In this document: positions 1-8,467 of the stretch, in pieces | How positions within the stretch are numbered: the stretch's first letter is position 1 | How the letters are laid out: each line of letters starts with the position of its first letter | Assembly: GCF_001896135.2 (NCBI RefSeq) | Contig: NZ_MPOH02000015.1 | Coordinates: 27,732-91,731 of the forward strand | Reading direction: 5' to 3' | Length of the DNA: 64,000 bases | Source: Streptomyces phaeoluteigriseus | GTDB taxonomy: Bacteria > Actinomycetota > Actinomycetes > Streptomycetales > Streptomycetaceae | Made by a program: the position numbers and the translations under genes | Notes under the pieces: model-generated | The model's input: the letters and a program-made list of their open reading frames with translations, nothing else | Told to the model about the DNA's origin: nothing | Database searches by the model: none

Positions 1-407
1 TCCAGCAGCGCGACCCGCTTCCCCGCGGGCATCCCGGCCAGCACCGCCCGCAGCTCCGCCTCCCGGCGCTCCCGGAGGTCGGCGAGGAAGGCCCGGCCGC
101 GGCCGCTGAGGCGCAGCCGCAGCTCACGCCGGTCGGTGGGGCTCACCACCCGCTCCACGAATCCGGCCGCCTGGAGCCGGTCGCACAGCCGGCTCGTCGA
201 CGGCGGGCTGGAGGCCAGGGAGTCGGCGAGGGTGCGCAGGTTGATGCCCTCCTGGTGCTCCAGGACGAACAGCACGCGCAACTGGGAGGCGGACGCGGGC
301 GCCGTCGAGGCCCGCCCCCACAGCACTTCCAGCAGTTCCGCGGCCGTCGCGGTCACCCGTGCGACCTCGTCGGGTTCCGGGCGATGGCGGAAGGCAGTCA
401 CGGTCAC
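1..407 (-). CDS. MarR-family transcriptional regulator (3' end outside window)
   Basis: About 135 residues are visible, starting at a GTG (405-407; an in-frame GTG at 399-401 is an alternative) and running off the left edge. The centre has a winged-helix pattern typical of MarR: SQLRVLFVLEHQEG (helix), then NLRTLADSLASSPPSTSRLCDRL (recognition helix region), then a wing containing SPTDRRELRLRLSGRG. It should be a dimeric DNA-binding regulator responding to a small ligand. It is divergent from the phosphatase gene that begins near 555, so the 148-bp gap probably carries both promoters. The ligand and targets cannot be inferred. The C-terminal dimerisation helix lies outside the window. Confidence 0.85.
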   Translation of the reverse strand, partial: MTVTAFRHRPEPDEVARVTATAAELLEVLWGRASTAPASASQLRVLFVLEHQEGINLRTLADSLASSPPSTSRLCDRLQAAGFVERVVSPTDRRELRLRLSGRGRAFLADLRERREAELRAVLAGMPAGKRVALL

Positions 408-554
408 ACTCTCGCAGACACTGGGACGACCGCCAGCGTACTGGCGCTCCCCCGGTCCCCCAGGACCTCGAAGCCGCGGCGCCGCACGGGCGCCCGCGGG
501 ACACCCCCGGCCGGCGGTCCGGCCACAGAGCGAAGGATCGGTGCAACTCCCGTC

Positions 555-1727
555 GTGGTATCTCCCGTCACCCACAGATTCGCCACCGCCGAACGCGCCC
601 TGCGGACGGCGGCACCGCACGAGCTGGTCGACGCCGTCCGCCGGACCCTGGACGAGCAGTACGCGGCGGTCGCCGTCGAACTGCTCATGGCCGACTACGG
701 CCTCACCGTGCTGCAACCGGTCTCCGGCCCGCCCGGCCGGGAGCCCCTGTCGGTGTACGACAGCGCGGCCGGCCGGGCCTTCGGCGCGCAGGAGCCCTAC
801 GTCGAGCCGGCCGACGGCGGGCGGGTGCGGGCGCATCTGCCGGTCACGGTGCGCGGCGACCGGCTCGGCGTGCTGTCGGTGACGCTGCCCGGAGACGGCG
901 AGGTGCCCGAGGTGCTGGGCGAACTGTCGGAGATCGCGCAGGTGCTCGGGCACGAGGTGGTGGTGGCCGACCGCGCCACCGACCTGTACCTGCGGGCCCG
1001 GCGCAGGGACCGGCTCACCCTGGCCGCCGAGATGCAGTGGCAGCTCCTCCCCGCCCGCTCCCGCACCTGCCCCGAGTACGCGCTCGGCGCACAGCTGGAG
1101 CCCGCCTACGCCGTCCACGGCGACAGCTTCGACTGGTCCGCGACGGCCGACCGGCTCACCCTGTACGTCAGCAACGGCATGGGCGAGGGCACGGAGGCGG
1201 CCCTGTTGACGAACCTGGCGGTCAACGCGCTGCGCAACGCCCGGCGGGCCGGCCTCCCGATCGCCGACCAGGCCGCGCTGGCCGACCAGGCGGTGCACGC
1301 CCACTACGGCGGCCGCCGCTATCTGTCCGTGCTGATGCTGGACGTCGAACTCGCCACGGGCCGGGCCCAGGTGGTGGACGCCGGCTCACCGCGGCTGCTG
1401 CGGCTGCGGGAGGGCACCGTCGAACGGGTCGACTTCGAGGCCCAGTTGCCGCTGGGCATGTTCGAGGAGACCGACTACGTGCCGCAGCCGTTCCGGGTGG
1501 AGCCCGGTGACCGGCTGGTCCTCGTCAGCGACGGCGTCCACGCGGTCGCCTCGCCCGGCGGGGAGGTGTACGGGGACGCCGCCCTGGCACGGGCGATCTC
1601 CTCGACCCGGCTGCTGCCGGCGGCCGAGGTCCCGCGGGCCGTGCTGCGCGAACTGAGGGGCCACCGCGGTGGATCCGTGGCGGAGGACGACGCGCTGGTG
1701 GTGTGCCTGGACTGGCACGGCCGCTGA
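555..1727 (+). CDS. PP2C-type (SpoIIE/RsbU-like) protein serine/threonine phosphatase
   Basis: The protein is about 390 residues. The N-terminal ~140 residues look like a GAF-type sensor fold, followed by a short linker helix and a SpoIIE-like phosphatase domain. Recognisable segments are ARRRDRLTLAAEMQWQLLPA (entry helix), HGDSFDW (metal-binding Asp motif), SNGMGEGTEAALLTN, VVDAGSPRLLRLREG, RLVLVSDGV and AEDDALVVCLDW. The glycine-rich motif has Asn (SNGMGEG) where canonical members carry the metal-binding Asp (GDxxGKG). Such proteins usually dephosphorylate anti-sigma antagonists. The start is uncertain: an upstream in-frame ATG at 255 would overlap the divergent MarR gene by 150 bp, so GTG 555 is preferred. 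No kinase or antagonist partner is adjacent. Confidence 0.8.
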   Translation: MVSPVTHRFATAERALRTAAPHELVDAVRRTLDEQYAAVAVELLMADYGLTVLQPVSGPPGREPLSVYDSAAGRAFGAQEPYVEPADGGRVRAHLPVTVRGDRLGVLSVTLPGDGEVPEVLGELSEIAQVLGHEVVVADRATDLYLRARRRDRLTLAAEMQWQLLPARSRTCPEYALGAQLEPAYAVHGDSFDWSATADRLTLYVSNGMGEGTEAALLTNLAVNALRNARRAGLPIADQAALADQAVHAHYGGRRYLSVLMLDVELATGRAQVVDAGSPRLLRLREGTVERVDFEAQLPLGMFEETDYVPQPFRVEPGDRLVLVSDGVHAVASPGGEVYGDAALARAISSTRLLPAAEVPRAVLRELRGHRGGSVAEDDALVVCLDWHGR

Positions 1728-1943
1728 CCGGCGCCCGCGTACGTGATCGGCTACGAGGGCGGCTTCACCGTCACCACGAACGGCACCGGCGCCGGGCCGG
1801 AGGCCGATCGCCCGGCGGGCGCCCCGGTCTTCGGTGCCGCCGGCGTCGTGTGCCGCGCCGACCGGGGATTCCACGTCCCGGACTCGTCCTGTCGGTCCGG
1901 AGGCGGCGCTTCGGCGTCTGCGGCCGTCTGTCATTCTGTCGCC

Positions 1944-2696
1944 GTGCACCAGCCCGCCTCCGTGACGCCCGACGCCCCCGAATCCATCAGGTTGCCGTTG
2001 CTGACCCAGCAGTGGCTCGACCTCTGCTTCGTCCACTGGGAGGTGGCACCGGAGACGGTGGCGGGGCTGCTGCCGCCGGGCACCGTTCCCGACGTGCACG
2101 AGGGGTCGACGTACGTCGGTCTCGTCGCCTTCCGGATGCACCGGGTGGGCTGGCTGCGGCTGCCCGGGGTGCCGTACCTCGGGTCGTTCCCGGAGACCAA
2201 CGTGCGGCTGTACTCGGTGGACGGGCACGGGCGGCGCGGAGTGGTGTTCCGGTCGATGGACGCGGCGCGGCTGATCCCCGTGGTGATGGGACGCGTCGGC
2301 TTCCGGCTGCCGTATCTGTGGTCGCGGATGCGGGTGCGCGCGGACGGCGACACCGTCGCGTACACGAGTTCGCGCCGGTGGCCGGGGCCGCGCGGTGCGT
2401 CGAGCCGGATCGTGGTGCGCCGGGGTGAGCGCATCGAGGAGCCCACGGAGCTGGAGCACTTCCTCACCGCCCGCTGGGGGATGCACAACGCGTTCTTCGG
2501 CGGCGCCGCCTACCTGCCCAACGACCATCCGCGCTGGCCCCTGTACCGGGCGGAGCTGCTCGTCTGCGAGGAGGACCTGGTCGCCGCGGCCGGACTGCCG
2601 GCGCCCGCGGGGGCGCCGGTCAGCGTCCTGTACTCGCCGGGCGTGCCGGTGCGGCTGGGCCGCCCGGCCCGCCCGGCGGGAATCCCCACCCCCTGA
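1944..2696 (+). CDS. DUF2071 (YqjF-like) family protein
   Basis: The protein is about 250 residues and resembles DUF2071 throughout: LTQQWLDLCFVHWEV near the start, the LLPPGTVPDVHEGSTYVGLVAF segment, FPETNVRLYSVDGHGRRGV in the middle and LEHFLTARWGMHNAF toward the C-terminus. DUF2071 proteins have no settled biochemical role; they belong to a beta-barrel fold related to acetoacetate decarboxylase. GTG 1944 is chosen because the conserved region begins soon after it. A longer in-frame start at 1743 would add a low-similarity, Gly/Ala-rich leader. It is probably monocistronic and lies tail-to-tail with the ABC operon ending at 2744. Confidence 0.75.
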   Translation: MHQPASVTPDAPESIRLPLLTQQWLDLCFVHWEVAPETVAGLLPPGTVPDVHEGSTYVGLVAFRMHRVGWLRLPGVPYLGSFPETNVRLYSVDGHGRRGVVFRSMDAARLIPVVMGRVGFRLPYLWSRMRVRADGDTVAYTSSRRWPGPRGASSRIVVRRGERIEEPTELEHFLTARWGMHNAFFGGAAYLPNDHPRWPLYRAELLVCEEDLVAAAGLPAPAGAPVSVLYSPGVPVRLGRPARPAGIPTP

Positions 2697-2743
2697 CATC
2701 CGTCAGGGACGCGTTGTTGCCCCCAGACGTGCCGTGGTCTCCG

Positions 2744-4267
2744 TCAGGGAGACGTGAAGGGGTGTTGAGGGGCGGCCAGGAGCTGCTGCGCAGGGCCCTG
2801 CTCGACCAGTTCTCCCGCTTCCAGTACGGCGATGCGGTGGGCGAGGCGTGCGGTGTCCAGGTCGTGGGTGATGAGGACGAGGGCGAGGTCGTCACCGTCG
2901 CTCAGGAGGCCGGCCAGGAGGTCGAGGATGCCGCGCCGGGTGACCGTGTCGAGGCCGGAGGTGATCTCGTCGCAGATGAGGACGCGGGGCCGGGCGAGCA
3001 GGGCGCGGGCGAGGGCGGCCCGCTGGAGTTCGCCGCCGGACAGGGCGCCGGGCGGGCGGTGGGCGAGATCCTCCGGCAGGCCCAGACGGGCCAGCGTCGT
3101 CAACGCCTGTTCGACAGCGGCGTGTTCGTCGGCGCCACGCAGCCGGACCGCCGTGCGGGCGACCTGCGCGAGGACGGGACGGAACTCGTCGAACGCGGCG
3201 CGGGCGTCCTGGAAGACGTACTGCACGGCGGCGAGCCGGTCCCGGTCGCGGCGTCGCAGACTGCGCGGGAGGGCCGCCCCGTCGAGCAGGATCTCGCCGG
3301 TGTGGTCGCGGTGCAGCCCGGCCAGGCAGCGGGCCAAAGTGGTCTTGCCGCTGCCCGACCGGCCGACGACGGCGAGGCACTCTCCGGCGCCCAGGGTGAG
3401 GTGCGGAGCGCGCAGCACCGTGGTGGTGCCGTGCACGGCGGTCAGGTCGCGGACGGTCAGCACGGGCCGGGCGACGCCGGCGCCGGTGTCCCGCGGCGGG
3501 TCGGCCCGGTGTTCGGCGAGGAGCCTGCGGGTCCACTCGTGCCGGGGCGCGAGCCACAGGCGTTCGGCCGGGCCGGACTCCACGACCCGGCCGGCACGCA
3601 TCACCAGGACCTCGTCGGCGAGGGCGCGAACCACGTCCAGGTCGTGGCTGAGCAGGACGACCGCGATGCCCCCGGCCGCGACCGCCGCGAGCTGCTCGAC
3701 GATCCGGCTCTTGGTCAGCGCGTCCTGGCCGGTGGTGGGTTCGTCGGCGACGACGACCCGCGCGCCGAGCAGCAGGGCCTGGGCGAGCACGACCCGCTGC
3801 TGCTGGCCACCGGAGAGCTGATGCGGGTAGCGGCGCAGCAGGGCCGCCCCGTCGGCGAGTTGGGCGTCGCGCAGGGCCCGCAGGACCCGTTCGCGGACGG
3901 CCGTACGGCGTTCGGCGCGCGGCAGGTGGCGTACCTGGGGGCGGGCGATGTCGCGCAGGAGGGCGCCGACGCGGCGGGCCGGGTTGAGGACGGCGGCGGG
4001 GTGCTGGGGCACGTATCCGACCGGCCCGTCGCCGGGGCGGCTCACCTCCCCCGTGACACGGGCGCCGGGCGGGTACTCGCCCAGCAGTGCGAGGCCGGTC
4101 GTGGTCTTGCCGCTGCCGGAGGCCCCGACCAGGGCGGTCACCCGGCCGGGCGGCACGCGCAGGCTCACCCCGTCGACGATGGCCCGTCCGTCGATCTCGA
4201 CGCGCAGATCGCGGATCTGTGCCGCGGGGGCGGTCTCGCCGGTCCTCGGTGCCGGCTGGTGGCTCAC
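2744..4267 (-). CDS. ABC transporter ATPase, two fused nucleotide-binding domains (peptide/opine/nickel type)
   Basis: This 507-residue protein holds two complete ABC ATPase domains in tandem. Domain 1 has Walker A GASGSGKTT, signature LSGGQQQR, Walker B VVVADEPT and switch LLSHDLD. Domain 2 has GRSGSGKTT, LSGGELQR, VLICDEIT and LITHDLD. Single-chain DppD/DppF-type fusions energise importers of peptides, nickel complexes or opine metallophores. Its GTG start overlaps the stop of the upstream permease by 4 bp (GTGA), so it is translationally coupled. It is the last gene of the ten-gene operon beginning at 14023. Both NBDs look catalytically intact, unlike many heterodimeric ABC proteins. Confidence 0.92.
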   Translation of the reverse strand: MSHQPAPRTGETAPAAQIRDLRVEIDGRAIVDGVSLRVPPGRVTALVGASGSGKTTTGLALLGEYPPGARVTGEVSRPGDGPVGYVPQHPAAVLNPARRVGALLRDIARPQVRHLPRAERRTAVRERVLRALRDAQLADGAALLRRYPHQLSGGQQQRVVLAQALLLGARVVVADEPTTGQDALTKSRIVEQLAAVAAGGIAVVLLSHDLDVVRALADEVLVMRAGRVVESGPAERLWLAPRHEWTRRLLAEHRADPPRDTGAGVARPVLTVRDLTAVHGTTTVLRAPHLTLGAGECLAVVGRSGSGKTTLARCLAGLHRDHTGEILLDGAALPRSLRRRDRDRLAAVQYVFQDARAAFDEFRPVLAQVARTAVRLRGADEHAAVEQALTTLARLGLPEDLAHRPPGALSGGELQRAALARALLARPRVLICDEITSGLDTVTRRGILDLLAGLLSDGDDLALVLITHDLDTARLAHRIAVLEAGELVEQGPAQQLLAAPQHPFTSP

Positions 4268-5067
4268 GGACGTCGTCCCTTCCGTCGCGGGGTCTTCTCC
4301 AGGGCGGCGTCGAAGACCAGGTTCGTGCCCGTCGTCAGGGCCACGATCAGCAGGGCGGGCACCACGACCGCCCAGGGCTGCACGAACAGTCCGGTGCGGT
4401 TGCGGTCGACCATGACCGCCCAGTCGGCGGCGTCCGGCGCGACGCCCACGCCGAGGAAGGCGGCCGTGGACACCAGATACAGCACGCCGGTCAGCCGGAT
4501 TCCGGCGTCGGCGGCGAGGGTGCGCAGGGTGGCCCGGCCGACGTAGCCCACGGCGATGCGCCACCAGGTCTCGCCCTGCATGCGCAGCGCCTCGACCGCG
4601 GGACGGGCGGCGGCCTCGCCCGCCGCGCCCGCACGATGCGGGCCGCGTCGGGCACGTTCACCATGGCGACGAGCAGGGCGAGTCCGGTCGCTCCCGGCGA
4701 GAACACGGACGCCACGAGCAGGATCAGCAGCAGCGACGGTACGGCGAGCAGCACGTCCAGCGGCCGCATCAGCAGCTCCTCCAGACGCCGTACGTGGGTG
4801 AGCGCGGCGGTCAGTCCCACGGGCAGCGCGACCAGATAGGCCAGGGCGGTCGCGGCGAGGGCGGTCAGCACGACCGTACGGCCGCCGTGCAGGACCTGCC
4901 GCCAGACGTCCCGGCCGACGAAGTCGGTGCCGAGCGGCGGGTGACCGTCACCGAGGGCGAAGGACAGGGAGCGGGGGCCGGGTTCGCCGGCGAACAGGGG
5001 CCCAGGAGGGCGAGGCCGAGCGGGACGGCGACGACCGTGAGGCGAGGGCGAAGCGGCTGCGGGTCAT
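4264..5067 (-). pseudogene. ABC transporter permease, DppC-like, with three apparent 1-bp deletions
   Basis: Reading across three frames reconstructs a 268-residue DppC-type permease that starts at ATG 5067 (ATGA overlap with the preceding permease) and ends with a GTGA overlap into the ATPase gene. Recognisable pieces are MTRSRFAL, then LTVVAVPLGLALLGP, then GTDFVGRDVWRQVLHGG, a run of membrane helices, and the EAA-like cytoplasmic loop PAVEALRMQGETWWR. Frame jumps fall near 5040, 4997-5003 and 4620-4630, all in short C/G runs. One added base at each site restores exactly 269 codons. As assembled the gene is broken, but coupling to intact neighbours suggests sequencing error rather than decay. 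It should be the second membrane subunit of the importer. Confidence 0.8.
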
Positions 5068-6035
5068 GCCGCCACCGCCGCGCGGGGTGTCAGCCGGTGT
5101 GCCACCAGGTCGGCGCCCAGGTTGAGGACGACGGTCAGCACGCCGAAGACCACGGCCAGCCCCTGCACGACCGGTACGTCCCGTTCGGCGACGGCGTTGA
5201 GCAGGACCGTGCCGAGGCCCGGGATGACGAACAGCGCCTCGACGACGATGACCCCGCACAGCAGCCAGTCGGCGGTACGGGCCAGTTGCTGCACGGCCGG
5301 GGCGAGGGCGTTGGGCAGGGCGTGGGCGTAGCGGACGCGGGCGCCGGGGACGCCGCAGCGGCGGGCGTGGGCGGCGTAGGGCGCGGCGAGGGCGTCGACC
5401 ATGCCGGCCCGGACCAGGCGGGACAGCGAGCAGACCGGCCGGGAGAGCAGGACGAGCACCGGCAGGACCAGGACGGCGGGGTGGGCGAGCAGGTCGGTGC
5501 CGTGGCCGACGGCGGTCGGCGGCAGCCAGGCCAGCTTCAGCGCGACGACCGTCACCAGCAGGACCCCGAGGGCGAACTCGGGGACCGCGTACACCGCGAG
5601 GGTGACGGAGCTGACCAGTCGGTCCACCAGCCGCCCTTCGTGGCGGGCGGCGAGCACGCCCAGGCCGAGGCCGAGCGGGACCAGCAGGGCCAGGGTGAGG
5701 GAGGCCAGCAGCAGGGTCGGCCCGAAACCGTCGCCGAGGTACTGGGACACCGGGCGGCCGGAGGCCAGGGAGGTGCCGAAGTCGCCGCGCGTCAGACCCG
5801 CGGCCCAGTCCGCGAGCCGCTCGTACGCGGGCCGGTCGAGGTCCATCGCCTCGCGGATGGCGGCGATGCGCGCGGGGTCGGGCTGGTCGCCGGCGAGGGC
5901 GACGGCCGCGTCGCCCGGCAGCGCCTCGGTGAGCGCGAAGACCAGCAGCACGACGGCCACGGTCTGCGCGGCGCCGAGGAGCAGCCGCCGGGCGACGAAC
6001 GAGCGCAGGCCGCTCGTCCTCGGACTCTCCGTCAC
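5064..6035 (-). CDS. ABC transporter permease, DppB-like
   Basis: This is a 323-residue polytopic membrane protein of the binding-protein-dependent transport family (BPD_transp_1). It has the N-terminal helix typical of DppB/NikB (RRLLLGAAQTVAVVLLVF), the periplasmic-type segment beginning ALPGDAAVAL, and the EAA-type loop AARRCGVPGARVRYAHALPN region that contacts the ATPase. GTG 6035 is chosen because it overlaps the stop of the solute-binding protein gene by 4 bp (GTGA); its own stop overlaps the next permease (ATGA). It should form the transmembrane channel with the DppC-like subunit. Confidence 0.9.
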   Translation of the reverse strand: MTESPRTSGLRSFVARRLLLGAAQTVAVVLLVFALTEALPGDAAVALAGDQPDPARIAAIREAMDLDRPAYERLADWAAGLTRGDFGTSLASGRPVSQYLGDGFGPTLLLASLTLALLVPLGLGLGVLAARHEGRLVDRLVSSVTLAVYAVPEFALGVLLVTVVALKLAWLPPTAVGHGTDLLAHPAVLVLPVLVLLSRPVCSLSRLVRAGMVDALAAPYAAHARRCGVPGARVRYAHALPNALAPAVQQLARTADWLLCGVIVVEALFVIPGLGTVLLNAVAERDVPVVQGLAVVFGVLTVVLNLGADLVAHRLTPRAAVAA

Positions 6036-7600
6036 GCCAGCCAGACCTTGTCGAAGCGGGCCCAGTCGAGCGTGTTGGCGGGCGCCTCGGTCTCGACTCC
6101 CTTCACGGTGCGGGCCGTTCCGATGATCCAGTCGGCGAACCCCCAGATCAGGAAGCCGCCCTCGGCGTACAAGCGGCGCTGCATGCGCTCGTAGACGGCG
6201 GCTCGGGCGGTCTTGTCGCGGGTGGCCTGCGCCTGCTGGTAGAGAGCGTCGAAGTCCTTGTGCTGCCACTTGGTGGCGTTGGTGGTGGAGTCGGTGAGCA
6301 GGCGCTGCGAGATGTGCGCCTCGATGGGCATGGCGCCGGAGCGGTAGCAGCTCAGGGTGCCGTTGTCGAGGATGTCGCTCCAGTAGGAGTCCTTGCTGCC
6401 CACCTTCACGTCGACGGTGACCCCCGCCTGCGCGGCCTGGTCGCGGAAGATGCCGGCGGCCTCGGTGAAGCCGGCGGCGACGGCCGAGGTGTCCAGGGTG
6501 ACCTTCAGTTTCTCGGCACCGGCCTGCTTCAGCAGGGCGCGGGCCCTGTCGAGTTCCTGGGCGCGCTGCGGGAGACCGTCGGCGTAGTACTCGTAGCCCT
6601 TGCCGAACAGGTCGTTGCCGACGACGCCCGCGCCGGACAGGGCGCCGTCGACGAGTTCCTGGCGGTCGGCGATGAGGAAGAAGGCCTCGCGCACCCGCTT
6701 GTCGTCGAAGGGGGCGCGGTCGGTCTTCATGCAGAACGCCTGCATGGCGCTGCCCCGCAGCCGCACGATCTCGATCTGCCCCTTGCCCTCGTGGGCGCGG
6801 GCGGTGGTCGGGGCGAGTTCGTGGGCGTATTCGATCTGGCCGCCGAGGAGGGCGTTGACACGGGCCGACTCCTCGTTGACGACGACGAGTTCCAGCTCGT
6901 CGAGGTGCGGGGCGCCGTCCCAGTAGGCGTCGTTGCGGCGGAAGACGGCGGAGCGGCCCGGCGCGAAGGAGACGAACCGGAAGGGCCCGGAGCCGATCGG
7001 CTTCCTGTCGAAGTCGGTGGCGTTCTCGGGGACGATGTACGCGCCGAACGCGGCGAGCACGTTGGGGAACTCGGCCGTCGGCCGCTTGAGCACGAACTCG
7101 ACGACCCGCTCGCCGGCGGCGCGGCTCGCGTCGAGGTCGATGGGCTCCAGGGACGCCTTCGCGCGGTACGCCTGCTTCGGGTCGGCGATACGGCGGTAGC
7201 TGTACAGGACGTCCTTGGCGGTGACCGGCCTGCCGTCGTGGAAGGTGGCCTGGCGCAGGGTGACCTTCCAGCGGGCGAGGGTCTTGTCGGGCTCCCACGA
7301 CGCGGCGAGGCGGGGCCGCGCGGCGAGGTCGGCGCCGTAGTCGGCGAGCTTGTCGTAGAGGGCCTTGGCGCGGGCGGCGTCGGCGAACAGGTTGGCCAGG
7401 TGCGGGTCGAGGGTCTCGCTCGCGCCGCCGCCGGCGAACGCGGCGCGCAGCCGCCCGCCCTTGCCGGGCTTGCCGTCACCACTGTCGGCCGGGTCGTCGC
7501 CGGTGCCGTCGCCGCAGCCGACGAGGGCGAGGGCGGCGGCCCAGGCGCCGGCGGCGAGGAAGCCGCGTCGGCGCAGGCCGGAGAAACGTTCGTCATGCAT
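6032..7600 (-). CDS. Solute-binding lipoprotein of the SBP_bac_5 (peptide/nickel/opine) family
   Basis: This is a 522-residue extracytoplasmic binding protein. The N-terminus has a twin-arginine-like RRR stretch, a hydrophobic segment and a lipobox (LVGC, Cys about residue 29), so it is probably exported and lipid-anchored. The family signature region reads WKVTLRQATFHDGRPVTAKDVLYS, followed by the usual IGSGPF and FRRNDAYWDGAPHLDELE segments. Family members bind peptides, haem, nickel complexes or metal-opine chelates. The RBS is an AAGGAAA stretch upstream of ATG 7600. Placement inside an operon with biosynthetic genes and an exporter suggests re-uptake of the operon's own product, but the ligand is inferred only from context. 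Confidence 0.9.
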   Translation of the reverse strand: MHDERFSGLRRRGFLAAGAWAAALALVGCGDGTGDDPADSGDGKPGKGGRLRAAFAGGGASETLDPHLANLFADAARAKALYDKLADYGADLAARPRLAASWEPDKTLARWKVTLRQATFHDGRPVTAKDVLYSYRRIADPKQAYRAKASLEPIDLDASRAAGERVVEFVLKRPTAEFPNVLAAFGAYIVPENATDFDRKPIGSGPFRFVSFAPGRSAVFRRNDAYWDGAPHLDELELVVVNEESARVNALLGGQIEYAHELAPTTARAHEGKGQIEIVRLRGSAMQAFCMKTDRAPFDDKRVREAFFLIADRQELVDGALSGAGVVGNDLFGKGYEYYADGLPQRAQELDRARALLKQAGAEKLKVTLDTSAVAAGFTEAAGIFRDQAAQAGVTVDVKVGSKDSYWSDILDNGTLSCYRSGAMPIEAHISQRLLTDSTTNATKWQHKDFDALYQQAQATRDKTARAAVYERMQRRLYAEGGFLIWGFADWIIGTARTVKGVETEAPANTLDWARFDKVWLA

Positions 7601-7612
7601 GGCTGTTTCCTT

Positions 7613-7630
7613 GGGGTGGGGTGGGGTGGG
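7613..7630 (+). other. G-quadruplex-capable tract
   Basis: Four G runs (three of GGGG and one of GGG) separated by single T residues occupy 7613-7630. They lie in the 66-bp gap between the methyltransferase and binding-protein genes, just upstream of the binding-protein ribosome-binding site. The G-rich strand is the template for the operon, so the mRNA would carry the C-rich version. This fits the classical G4 pattern with 1-nt loops. Its role is unknown; it may tune read-through from the biosynthetic to the uptake genes. Confidence 0.6.
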
Positions 7631-7666
7631 ATGAGGTGGAGCGGAGTCGACTGGGGTGCTGACGGG

Positions 7667-8467
7667 TCAGGGAGTGGCGGTCAGGCGGGCCACGAGGTGC
7701 AGGCGGTCCCCGTCGGCCGTGGTGTTGGGCGATTGGCCCTCCCGCCACGGGGGTCGGGTGCGCGGGCCGGGGCCGTCGTGGAGTTCGAGGACCTCGAAAC
7801 CGTGTGCGGCGAGGAAGTGCCGCAGCTCCTGTGGGAACAACAGCCGCCAGGCGGAGTGCTGTTCGACCGGGGGCGTGCCGTCATCGGCGGTCCATACGCG
7901 GATACGGCGCAGCAGCTGGGCGTCGCGGTCGACAAACAGGTTGGTCTTGGAACGGTAGTTGACGTCCCGCCAGGTGAAGAAGTCGACCTTCGGGGTGTCC
8001 AGGAGGTCCGTACGGCCCAGGAAGTAGGCCCCGTTGCGCATCTCCGCGACCAGCAGCCCGCCGGGCGTGAGGGCCTGGCGGCAGGAGGCGAGGAAGCCGT
8101 CGAGCTGGTCGTTGGTGTGGCAGTACAGCAGGGAGCTGTCCAGGCAGACCACCGCGTCGAAGGCGGCCCGGCCCAGGTCGAAGCCGTGCAGGTCGGCTCG
8201 CAGGTAGGTCGGCCCGCGGTGGTGGGCGCGGGCGTGACCGAGCATCGCCTCGGAGAGGTCGGCGCCGGTCACCGTACGGCCCGCCCCGTGCAGGTGGGCG
8301 GCGTCGCGGCCGGTGCCGCAGCCCATGTCGAGGACGCGCGGACCGGCGTCGTGGTGGCGCAGGCGGCTCTCGGCCCAGCGTCCGGCGAGCCGGCCGGGGT
8401 CGGGGAAACGGGCCTCGTAGAGGGCGGGGTTGTCGGTGAGGAGGTTTCCGCCGGTGTGGACGGTCAC
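7667..8467 (-). CDS. Class I SAM-dependent methyltransferase
   Basis: This 266-residue protein has the Rossmann SAM-binding core: motif I VLDMGCGTGRDAAHL (about residues 45-59), acidic strand end GADLSEAML, then RADLHGFDL and AVVCLDSSLLYC before the LTPGGLLVAEMRNG post-core strand. The rest (FFTWRDVNYRSKTNLF onward) resembles class I methyltransferases acting on small molecules. The start overlaps the stop of the MFS gene by 4 bp (ATGA). In the operon it most likely N- or O-methylates the product of the ligase, PLP enzyme and epimerase. The actual acceptor is unknown. Confidence 0.85.
   Translation of the reverse strand: MTVHTGGNLLTDNPALYEARFPDPGRLAGRWAESRLRHHDAGPRVLDMGCGTGRDAAHLHGAGRTVTGADLSEAMLGHARAHHRGPTYLRADLHGFDLGRAAFDAVVCLDSSLLYCHTNDQLDGFLASCRQALTPGGLLVAEMRNGAYFLGRTDLLDTPKVDFFTWRDVNYRSKTNLFVDRDAQLLRRIRVWTADDGTPPVEQHSAWRLLFPQELRHFLAAHGFEVLELHDGPGPRTRPPWREGQSPNTTADGDRLHLVARLTATP

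Noticed and set aside
255..554. Upstream extension of the PP2C phosphatase to ATG 255
   Set aside because: It would overlap the divergent MarR gene by 150 bp and encodes a Pro/Arg-rich sequence unlike a sensor domain.
2714..4546. Very long open frames opposite the ABC ATPase gene
   Set aside because: They are GC-rich antisense frames over intact ATPase motifs; no Shine-Dalgarno and only low-complexity composition.
4264..5067. Two separate small permease genes
   Set aside because: The pieces join into one standard-length DppC-like permease when single bases are restored, so they are not independent genes.
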